A DNA stretch of 6,656 nt, taken from positions 1 to 6,656 of the forward strand of contig WFVN01000139.1 of assembly GCA_015491615.1 (NCBI GenBank). Reading direction: 5' to 3'. This document shows positions 1 to 5,729 of this stretch, in pieces. Under the pieces are notes generated by a model. The model searched no databases. It saw only the letters and a program-made list of their open reading frames with translations, and was not told where the DNA came from. Within the stretch, counting starts at the first letter, position 1, and every line of letters starts with the position of its first letter. A program made the translations under genes and the position numbers. This DNA comes from Gammaproteobacteria bacterium (GTDB lineage: Bacteria; Pseudomonadota; Gammaproteobacteria; S012-40).

Positions 1-240
1 GTGGTGAGCAACGACTCCGGCCTCATGCACGTGGCCGCCGCCCTGGATCGCCCCCTGGTGGCCCTCTACGGTTCCTCCACCCCCGACTACACCCCGCCCT
101 TGAGCAATCGTGCGCGGATCCTCTCCTTGAACTTGCCTTGCAGCCCCTGTTTCCAGCGCCAGTGCCCCCAGGGGCACACCCGCTGCCTCACCGAACTGGC
201 CCCGGGACGGGTCATCGCCGCCCTGGAGGCCTCCCCGTGA
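1..240 (+). CDS. waaF: ADP-heptose:LPS heptosyltransferase II, C-terminal fragment (5' end outside window)
   Basis: This is the last 79 residues of a family 9 glycosyltransferase. The frame is open at base 1, so the first codon is internal and the true start lies upstream. WaaF transfers the second L-glycero-D-manno-heptose from ADP-heptose onto heptose I of the LPS inner core, at the cytoplasmic face of the inner membrane. The fragment shows the donor-binding loop SNDSGLMHVAAAL (residues 3-15), which carries the Asp-Ser-Gly and His expected of ADP-heptose users. It is followed by the WaaF-like stretch YGSSTPDYTPPL and the Cys-rich segment CSPCFQRQCPQGHTRCL (residues 47-63), which separates WaaF from WaaC. 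The stop codon overlaps the GTG start of the next gene by 4 nt, so the two are probably translationally coupled. The family assignment is firm. WaaF rather than another heptosyltransferase rests on the Cys-rich tail. Confidence 0.92.
   Translation: MVSNDSGLMHVAAALDRPLVALYGSSTPDYTPPLSNRARILSLNLPCSPCFQRQCPQGHTRCLTELAPGRVIAALEASP
225..229 (+). promoter_or_regulatory. Shine-Dalgarno GGAGG deciding the waaL-like GTG start
   Basis: GGAGG ends 7 nt before the GTG at 237. An in-frame ATG at 138 would make the protein 33 residues longer, but it would overlap waaF by about 100 nt and add a Pro-rich stretch (start MQPLFPAPVPPGAHPLP) that is simply out-of-frame waaF sequence. The ribosome site and the 4-nt GTGA overlap both favour 237. 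Confidence 0.75.
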
Positions 241-1541
241 CGGCGAACACGACAAACGAACCCGCACGAGAGAGCGCGCCCAGGGCCGTGGCCGCCTGGA
301 CCGCCCGTCTCCTGCAGGCCGGCGCCCTCGCCTTCCCCAGCCTCCACCCCCTGGTGCGCCACGGCGGCGGCACCCTGTGGGTCCTGGCCTGCCTGGGGGG
401 GCTCGTCTGGCTGTGGCGGGCGCGGCGTATGGGGGTGTCCACCTGGTCTGCCCTGGGGCGCGACGAGCGCCTTCTGCTCCTGGCCCTCCTGGCCATCCCC
501 GCCGCCTTCCTCCTGTCCCTGGTCAACGCCGACGACTGGACCTACGCAGGACCCAAGCTGGAGAAGCCCTTGCAGGTCCTCCTCTTTCCCCTCGCCTACC
601 TGTGGGTGCGGGGCCTGGGGGTGGACCTGGGCCGGGCCTTCCTCTGGGGGGTGATGGCGGCGGCGCCGGTCATGCTGGCGGTGGGGATCTGGCAGATGGC
701 CCACGGAGCCCAGTGGGCGCACGGGGCCTACTACCGCATTCTCTACGGCGACTTGGCCCTGTACTACCTGGTCCTGCTGGTGGTGGCGGACCTGGCCTAC
801 CTGCGCGGGCGCCTGCGCTGGCTGGGCTGGGCGGCCATGGCCTGCGCCTTCGTCGCCGTGCTCCTCTCGGGGACGCGCGGCGCCTGGCTGGCCGGCCTCG
901 TGCTCCTGCCCTGGGCCCTGTGGTGCTACCGGCGGGTGCTGAGCCGGCGCCAGTGGCAGTGGCTGGGGGCCGGGGCCCTGCTGGCCCTGACCGCGGTGGT
1001 GCTCGTCCCCAGTCCCATCCAGGACCGCCTCGCCCAAGGTTTCCAGGAATTGCAACATCTGGAAGAGAACCCCGCCTCTTCCTGGGCCACCCGTTACCAC
1101 CTGTGGCGCACGTCGCTGGCGGTGTGGCGGGAACACCCCTGGCTGGGCACCGGGGTGGGGGACCTGCACCAGGAACTGGAACGGGCGGCGGCCGAGGGGC
1201 GTTATCCCGCCGGCACCCACTACGACCACGCCCACAGCCTCTATTTCGACGCCTTGGCCACCACCGGGCTGGTGGGCCTGAGCGCCCTCCTGGCCGGGTT
1301 TTTCCTCGTCCCCGGGTGGTTCTTCTGGCGCCACTGGCGGCGCGCCGGGGACGACCCCTACCGCCGCTTCCTCGCCCTCGGGGGGCTGGTGGGCCTGGCC
1401 GCCTTCGCCCTCTTCGGCCTCACCGAGGCCTGGTTCTCGCGCATGCACCTCACCCGCGCCTTCCTCGTCCACCTGTGGGTGTTCGTCTCCGCCCTGGCGG
1501 TGACCGGAAATCGTCCGCGGGAGAGTCATGGCGACGCCTGA
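237..1541 (+). CDS. waaL: O-antigen ligase / Wzy-family polytopic membrane protein (WaaL-like)
   Basis: The product has 434 residues, a usual length for O-antigen ligases. It is dominated by hydrophobic segments, roughly at residues 24-40, 46-61, 78-96, 112-126, 136-155, 170-188, 197-211, 214-230, 243-258, 341-362, 378-396 and 403-423. A hydrophilic loop at about 259-340 would face the periplasm. Family hallmarks are visible: SGTRGAWL (211-218), which gives the R-x-x-x-L pattern of WaaL, and the large-loop sequence HPWLGTGVGD (300-309) followed by the His-rich THYDHAHSLYFDALATTGLVGL (H328, H331, H333). WaaL moves polysaccharide from undecaprenyl diphosphate to lipid A-core on the periplasmic side. 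The GTG start overlaps the waaF stop (GTGA) and has a good ribosome site 7 nt upstream. Its place directly after waaF supports ligase over polymerase, but Wzy polymerases share the same domain and sequence alone does not fully separate them. Confidence 0.82.
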   Translation: MTANTTNEPARESAPRAVAAWTARLLQAGALAFPSLHPLVRHGGGTLWVLACLGGLVWLWRARRMGVSTWSALGRDERLLLLALLAIPAAFLLSLVNADDWTYAGPKLEKPLQVLLFPLAYLWVRGLGVDLGRAFLWGVMAAAPVMLAVGIWQMAHGAQWAHGAYYRILYGDLALYYLVLLVVADLAYLRGRLRWLGWAAMACAFVAVLLSGTRGAWLAGLVLLPWALWCYRRVLSRRQWQWLGAGALLALTAVVLVPSPIQDRLAQGFQELQHLEENPASSWATRYHLWRTSLAVWREHPWLGTGVGDLHQELERAAAEGRYPAGTHYDHAHSLYFDALATTGLVGLSALLAGFFLVPGWFFWRHWRRAGDDPYRRFLALGGLVGLAAFALFGLTEAWFSRMHLTRAFLVHLWVFVSALAVTGNRPRESHGDA

Positions 1542-2547
1542 ACGCCTGCTGGTGATCCGCAACGACAAGCTGGGCGACTTCCTCCTCGCCTGGCCCGCCT
1601 TCGCCCTGCTGAAGGCCAGCCTGCCAGAGACCCGCATCCACGCCCTGGTGCCCGCCTACACCCTCCCGCTGGCGGGGTTGTGCCCCTGGATCGACGCGGT
1701 GGTGGAGGATGAAGGAGGCGACCACCGTGCCCTCGCCCGAAAGTTGGCGGAAGGGCGGTTCGACGCCACCGTCGCCTTCTTCTCCACCGCGCGTGTGGCC
1801 CGCGCCCTGCGTGGCGCCGGCATCCCCTACCGCCTGGCCCCGGCCAGCAAGTGGTACGCCCTGTTCTACAACCGCCTGCTGCGCCAGCGCCGTTCCCGTT
1901 CGGTGAAACCGGAGTTCGAATACAACCTGGACCTGGCCCGGCGCCTGCTGGCCGATTTCCGCCTGCCGGCGCGGGAAAAGGTGTTGCAAACGCCCTACCT
2001 GCGCTTCCCCGAGGACGAGGTGGCCGCCACCCGCCGGGACCTGGCCGAACGCCACGGCCTGGATCCCTCGCGCCCGTGGGTGCTGATCCACCCCGGTCAC
2101 GGGGGCTCGGCGCGCAACCTGCCCCCGGCGGGCTACGCCGAGCTGGGAGCGCGGCTGGACGGGCGCGCGCAGATCCTCGTTGGCGCCGGGCCGGGGGAGC
2201 GGGAGACGGCGGAGGCGGTGCGCGCGGCCCTGGCGGCGCGCGGGCGGGCGGCGGTCCTGCAGGCGGATCACCCGGGCCTGGTGGACTACGCCCGCATCAT
2301 CGCCGCCGTTGACCTGTTCGTGGGCGGCTCCACCGGCCCCTTGCACCTGGCCGGGGCCCTGGACGTGCCGACGGCCGGGTTCTACCCGCGCGGACGGGTC
2401 ACCTCCGCCCTGCGCTGGCGGACCCTCAATTCACCCGACCGGCGCCTCGCCTTCGCCCCGCCGCCCGGGGCGCACGAGGACGATCTGGCCGCCATCGACC
2501 TGGAAGCCGCCGCGCGCGCCGTCAACGACCGCTTTCTCGCCCCTTGA
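1528..2547 (+). CDS. Glycosyltransferase family 9 protein (heptosyltransferase-like, donor uncertain)
   Basis: The 339-residue product has the two-domain GT-B layout of the ADP-heptose transferase family. The N-terminal motif LLVIRNDKLGDFLLAWPA (7-24) keeps the Gly-Asp (D17) that aligns with the catalytic base of WaaC. The C-terminal half has HPGHGGSARNLPP (188-200), LVGAGPGERE (218-227) and the donor loop FVGGSTGPLHLAGAL (264-278) followed by VPTAGFYP. In that loop the usual Asp-Thr/Ser-Gly reads Ser-Thr-Gly, so the donor need not be ADP-heptose. The ATG start overlaps the waaL-like gene by 14 nt and has the purine-rich GGGAGAG about 3 nt upstream; the overlap suggests translational coupling. 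Its 3' end runs 26 bp into the convergent family 2 gene. It is likely an LPS core or outer-core transferase, perhaps in the position of a heptosyltransferase III (WaaQ). The family is certain; the acceptor and donor are not. Confidence 0.88.
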   Translation: MATPERLLVIRNDKLGDFLLAWPAFALLKASLPETRIHALVPAYTLPLAGLCPWIDAVVEDEGGDHRALARKLAEGRFDATVAFFSTARVARALRGAGIPYRLAPASKWYALFYNRLLRQRRSRSVKPEFEYNLDLARRLLADFRLPAREKVLQTPYLRFPEDEVAATRRDLAERHGLDPSRPWVLIHPGHGGSARNLPPAGYAELGARLDGRAQILVGAGPGERETAEAVRAALAARGRAAVLQADHPGLVDYARIIAAVDLFVGGSTGPLHLAGALDVPTAGFYPRGRVTSALRWRTLNSPDRRLAFAPPPGAHEDDLAAIDLEAAARAVNDRFLAP

Positions 2548-3280
2548 GCTGGCGCTCTCGCAGGACAGCGTATTTCATGTAGGCGGAATAGGCGGAGACC
2601 ACCGCCACGTTGAGGCCGGTGAGTCCGTTGCGCCAGCCCCCCTTGCCCAGGTAGGTCTTGAGGAAAGCGGCGAGGCCGTGCAGGGGCGGGTCCCAAGGGC
2701 TGGCGCGGTGGCCGCGGTCGGCCAGTTGGCGGGCGCCGCGGTCGATGAAGAAGGTGGTCCGTTCGGCCACGTGCAGCCAATCCCGGTAGCTGTAATGGAG
2801 GATGTGGCCGGGCAGGCGCTGCACCTTGCGCGCCTTGACCCGGGCGTGGCCGCGCACCGGCTCGAATCCGGCGCTGCGCCGGTCGTAGAGGCGCACCAGC
2901 CAGTCCGGGTACCAGGGGCGTACCCAGGCCTCGCCGACGAAGGACTTGCGCCGCAGGGCGTAGCCGTCCACCCCGCCGGCCCCCAGCTCCAGGGCGCGGA
3001 TGGCGGCCACCGCTTGTGCGTCCAGGCGTTCGTCGGCGTCCAGGCTGAGGATCCAGTCGTGACGGGCCAGGGGCACGGCGTGGGCCTTCTGCGGCCCGTC
3101 CCCCAGGTAGGGCTGGTGCACCACCCGCGCCCCGCGCGCCTCGGCGATGGCCACCGTCTCGTCGCTGGAGCCGGAGTCCACCACGATGACCTCTTCGCAC
3201 ACCTGCCGCGCCGAGTCGATGCAGGGGCCGATGTTGTCGGCCTCGTCGAGGGTGATGACGATGGCGGTGATGGGGGGCAC
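2522..3280 (-). CDS. waaE: WaaE/KdtX-like family 2 glycosyltransferase (LPS core)
   Basis: The 252-residue product matches the compact GT-A fold of WaaE/KdtX enzymes. In WaaE-type members such as that of Klebsiella, this enzyme adds a beta-1,4-glucose to heptose I of the inner core. The start ITAIVITLDEADNI (4-17) is the family 2 nucleotide-binding strand, followed by VIVVDSGSSDET (31-42). The metal-binding DADE is at 81-84. Family-typical features further on include WYPDWLVRLYDRR (123-135) and ILHYSYRDWLHVAERTTFFI (160-179). The start is GTG at 3280; the frame stays open to a stop at 3317-3319 with no other start codon. No convincing Shine-Dalgarno precedes it. The gene lies opposite to all its neighbours, shares a 74-bp promoter gap with hldE and overlaps the preceding gene tail-to-tail by 26 bp. 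The name waaE is a family-level inference; the sugar specificity cannot be read from sequence alone. Confidence 0.88.
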   Translation of the reverse strand: MPPITAIVITLDEADNIGPCIDSARQVCEEVIVVDSGSSDETVAIAEARGARVVHQPYLGDGPQKAHAVPLARHDWILSLDADERLDAQAVAAIRALELGAGGVDGYALRRKSFVGEAWVRPWYPDWLVRLYDRRSAGFEPVRGHARVKARKVQRLPGHILHYSYRDWLHVAERTTFFIDRGARQLADRGHRASPWDPPLHGLAAFLKTYLGKGGWRNGLTGLNVAVVSAYSAYMKYAVLRERQLKGRESGR

Positions 3281-3354
3281 GGGCGCGCGTTCGGGATGGC
3301 CTCGGGGCGGGCCATGTTATCATGGCCGGTCGATCCACCCATGACCCCGTCCCC
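3281..3354. promoter_or_regulatory. Divergent promoter region between the family 2 glycosyltransferase and hldE
   Basis: This is the only true intergenic gap in the window. On the + strand, TGTTATCAT (3315-3323) reads as an extended -10 (TGn then TATCAT, 5 of 6 matches to TATAAT). It would give a transcript start near 3330 and a leader of about 25 nt before hldE. On the - strand, the same bases read TGATAACAT, an extended -10 with a weaker TAACAT hexamer, giving a leader of about 27 nt before the GTG at 3280. I see no good -35 box for either direction. The assignment is by consensus match only. Confidence 0.5.
3310..3327. repeat. Perfect 7-bp inverted repeat GGCCATG-TTAT-CATGGCC
   Basis: The arms are 3310-3316 and 3321-3327 with a 4-base AT-rich centre, lying in the divergent promoter gap and coinciding with the putative -10 elements of both directions. 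No T-run follows on either strand, so it is not an intrinsic terminator. It could be an operator half-site pair or just the symmetry needed for overlapping divergent -10 boxes. The repeat is directly visible; its function is inference. Confidence 0.6.
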
Positions 3355-4779
3355 ATGAACCTGACCGTCCCCGATCTGACCCGCGCCCGCGTGGCGGTGG
3401 TCGGCGACCTCATGCTCGACCGCTACTGGCACGGGCCCACCGGCCGCATCTCTCCGGAGGCGCCGGTACCGGTGGTGCACGTGCAGGCGGTGGAGGAACG
3501 CCCGGGCGGGGCCGGCAACGTGGCCCTCAACCTGGCCAGCCTGGGGGTGGGGGTGCGCCTGGCCGGCCTCACCGGCGAGGACGAGGCCGCCCGTGCCCTC
3601 GCCGCCACCCTGGAGGCGGCCGGGGTGGAATGCCGCTTCCAGGCCGTCCCCGGCCTGCCCACGGTCACCAAGCTGCGCGTCCTCAGCCGTCACCAGCAGC
3701 TCATTCGCCTGGACTTCGAGCAGCCCTACCCCACAGAGGCCGCGCGCCGCCTGGCGGCGACGGTGGACCTCACCGGCATGGGCGCCCTCATTCTTTCCGA
3801 CTACGGCAAGGGCGCCCTGGGGGCGGTGCAGGACCTCATCCAAACGGCGCGCGCGGCCGGCCTACCGGTGCTGGTGGACCCCAAGGGCAGCGACTTCTCC
3901 CGCTACCGGGGGGCCACCTGCATCACCCCCAACCTGGCCGAATTCGAGGCGGTGGTGGGCCCCTGCGCCGACGAGGCCGAGCTGGTGGCCAAGGGCGAGC
4001 GCCTCATGCGGGAGCTGGATCTGGCCGCCCTCCTGGTGACCCGCGGCGAGCACGGCATGACCCTGCTGCGCCCCGGTCGCCCCGAATTCCATCTACCCAC
4101 CCAGGCGCGCGAGGTGTACGACGTCACCGGCGCCGGCGACACGGTCATCTCTGTCCTCGCCGCCGCCCTCGCCGCCGGCAGCGACTGGGAACGGGCCACC
4201 GCCCTGGCCAACCTGGCCGCCGGCCTGGTGGTGGGCAAGCTGGGCACCGCCACCGTCTCCCTCCCCGAGCTGCGCCGCGCCGCCGGCCTGTCCGGCACCG
4301 GCGGGGTGGTGAACGAGGAACAGCTCCTGCTGGCGGTGGCCGACGCCCGCGCCCACGGCGAGCGCATCGTCATGACCAACGGCTGCTTCGACATCCTCCA
4401 CGCCGGCCACGTGGCCTACCTGGAGGCCGCCCGGCGTCTAGGGGACCGCCTCGTCGTCGCCGTCAACGACGACGCCTCGGTGCGCCGCCTCAAGGGCCCC
4501 GGGCGCCCCATCAACCCCCTGGAACGGCGCATGGCGGTGCTCGCCGGCCTCGTCAGCGTCGATTGGGTGGTGCCCTTCTCCGAGGATACCCCCGAGCGCC
4601 TCATCTGCCGGCTGCGCCCGGACGTCCTGGTGAAGGGCGGCGACTACCGCCCCGAAGACATCGCCGGCGGCCGCTGCGTGCGCGAGGCGGGGGGCGAGGT
4701 GCGCGTCCTCGGTTTCGAGGAGGGCTGCTCCACCAGCGCCATCATCCGCGCCATCCAAGCAAAGGAGGACGACTCGTGA
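3355..4779 (+). CDS. hldE: Bifunctional D-beta-D-heptose 7-phosphate kinase / D-beta-D-heptose 1-phosphate adenylyltransferase
   Basis: At 474 residues this is close to the 477 of E. coli HldE (RfaE). The N-terminal PfkB/ribokinase domain (about 1-315) phosphorylates D-glycero-D-manno-heptose 7-phosphate at C1. It shows VAVVGDLMLDRYWHGP (13-28), RISPEAPVPVV (31-41), the sugar-binding GGAGNVALNLASLG (51-64) and the ATP/catalytic motif DVTGAGDT (256-263) with catalytic D262. The C-terminal cytidylyltransferase-like domain (about 335-474) adenylylates the 1-phosphate; it shows TNGCFDILHAGH (341-352) with the HxGH signature H349-H352, and a terminal CSTSAIIRAI. GmhB acts between the two HldE steps and is not in this window. 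I chose ATG 3355 because family members begin at this point; an in-frame ATG at 3322 would add 11 residues and lie inside the putative -10. No Shine-Dalgarno is visible before 3355. The stop overlaps the hldD start by 4 nt. Confidence 0.96.
   Translation: MNLTVPDLTRARVAVVGDLMLDRYWHGPTGRISPEAPVPVVHVQAVEERPGGAGNVALNLASLGVGVRLAGLTGEDEAARALAATLEAAGVECRFQAVPGLPTVTKLRVLSRHQQLIRLDFEQPYPTEAARRLAATVDLTGMGALILSDYGKGALGAVQDLIQTARAAGLPVLVDPKGSDFSRYRGATCITPNLAEFEAVVGPCADEAELVAKGERLMRELDLAALLVTRGEHGMTLLRPGRPEFHLPTQAREVYDVTGAGDTVISVLAAALAAGSDWERATALANLAAGLVVGKLGTATVSLPELRRAAGLSGTGGVVNEEQLLLAVADARAHGERIVMTNGCFDILHAGHVAYLEAARRLGDRLVVAVNDDASVRRLKGPGRPINPLERRMAVLAGLVSVDWVVPFSEDTPERLICRLRPDVLVKGGDYRPEDIAGGRCVREAGGEVRVLGFEEGCSTSAIIRAIQAKEDDS
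4761..4768 (+). promoter_or_regulatory. Strong Shine-Dalgarno AAAGGAGG for hldD
   Basis: AAAGGAGG lies within the last codons of hldE and ends 7 nt before the GTG at 4776. It is the best ribosome site in the window and fixes the hldD start at the GTG that overlaps the hldE stop (GTGA). Confidence 0.85.
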
Positions 4780-5720
4780 TCATCGTCACCGGCGGTGCCG
4801 GCTTCATCGGCGCCAACCTGGTCGAGGCCCTCAACCGCCGCGGCCGTACCGACATCCTGGTGGTGGACAACCTGGAAAACGGCGTCAAGTGCCTCAACCT
4901 GGCCGATCTGGAGATCGCCGACTACCTGGACAAGCGCGACTTCCTCGAACGGGTGCGCGCCGGCGACCTGCCCGCCCCCGAGGCCGTCTTCCACCAGGGC
5001 GCCTGTTCCGCCACCACCGAGTGGAACGGCCGCTACGTGATGGACAACAACTTCGAGTACTCCAAGGTCCTGTTGCACTGGTGCGAGGCCCACGGCGCGC
5101 CCTTCATCTACGCCTCCTCCGCCTCCGTCTACGGCGCCGGGCCCAACTTCACCGAGGGGCGCGAGAACGAGCGGCCCCTGAACGCCTACGCCTACTCCAA
5201 ATTCCTCTTCGACCAGTACGTGCGCCGCCGCCTGCCCGAGGCGCGCACGCAGATCGTCGGCCTGCGCTACTTCAACGTCTACGGCCCGCGCGAGGGGCAC
5301 AAGGGGTCCATGGCCTCCGTCGCCTACCACTTCAACCAGCAGCTCAAGGAGGGCGACGAGGTGCGCCTGTTCGAGGGCTCCGACGGCTACGGCCCCGGCG
5401 AGCAGCGGCGCGACTTCGTCTACGTGGGCGACGTGGTGGACATCAACCTGTGGTTCTGGGACCACCTCGGGGTGTCCGGCATCTTCAACGCCGGCACCGG
5501 CCGCGCCCAGACCTTCAACGACGTGGCGCGCGCCGTCATCGCCTGGCACGGGCGCGGGCGCATCCGCTACATCCCCTTCCCCGACCACCTCAAGGGCCGC
5601 TACCAGAGCTACACCCAGGCCGACCTCACCGCCCTGCGCGCGGCCGGTTACGACCGCCCCTTCAAGACCGTGGAAGAGGGCGTGCGGGCCTACCTGGACT
5701 GGCTCAACCGGACCGACTGA
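4776..5720 (+). CDS. hldD: ADP-L-glycero-D-manno-heptose 6-epimerase
   Basis: The 314-residue product is close in size to E. coli HldD (RfaD, 310). It converts ADP-D-glycero-D-manno-heptose to the L-glycero form, the donor used by WaaC and WaaF, and uses bound NADP. It is a short-chain dehydrogenase with extended Rossmann fold: the cofactor motif GGAGFIG (6-12), then VVDNLENG (29-36), FHQGACSATTEW (72-83), ASSASVYG (113-120), and the catalytic YxxxK as Y138-A-Y-S-K142. K176 in REGHKGSMAS (172-181) aligns with the second lysine described as catalytic in E. coli (Y140, K144 and K178 there, a constant offset of two). RYFNVYGPRE (164-173) and GSDGYGPGEQRRDFVYVGD (201-219) are strongly HldD-like. 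The GTG start overlaps the hldE stop and has a strong Shine-Dalgarno, so the two are probably co-translated. No key residue is missing. Confidence 0.97.
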   Translation: MIIVTGGAGFIGANLVEALNRRGRTDILVVDNLENGVKCLNLADLEIADYLDKRDFLERVRAGDLPAPEAVFHQGACSATTEWNGRYVMDNNFEYSKVLLHWCEAHGAPFIYASSASVYGAGPNFTEGRENERPLNAYAYSKFLFDQYVRRRLPEARTQIVGLRYFNVYGPREGHKGSMASVAYHFNQQLKEGDEVRLFEGSDGYGPGEQRRDFVYVGDVVDINLWFWDHLGVSGIFNAGTGRAQTFNDVARAVIAWHGRGRIRYIPFPDHLKGRYQSYTQADLTALRAAGYDRPFKTVEEGVRAYLDWLNRTD

Positions 5721-5729
5721 GGGCGCCCG

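Noticed and set aside
1025..1085. Slightly AT-richer patch inside the waaL-like gene, considered as a sign of transfer or an internal promoter
   Set aside because: It is short and encodes the hydrophilic start of the periplasmic loop (Gln, Glu and Asn codons), which explains the composition.
87..1637. A 516-codon open frame on the - strand opposite the waaL-like gene
   Set aside because: Pro/Gly/Gln-rich low-complexity translation with no recognisable domain. It mirrors a well-supported membrane protein gene and spans two gene borders.
2540..2570. Possible intrinsic terminator between the convergent genes (GAGC-TGGC-GCTC)
   Set aside because: The stem is only 4 bp, no T-run follows on either strand, and it lies inside the family 2 coding region.
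4127..4140. GC-rich palindrome CCGGCGCCGG in hldE
   Set aside because: It encodes the conserved DVTGAGDT kinase motif, so the symmetry follows from the fixed residues and GC-rich codons.
3630..5720. An apparent 696-residue + strand protein joining an Arg/Pro-rich region to HldD
   Set aside because: Its first part is the out-of-frame reading of hldE. The frame only stays open by chance into hldD, whose own GTG at 4776 has a strong Shine-Dalgarno.
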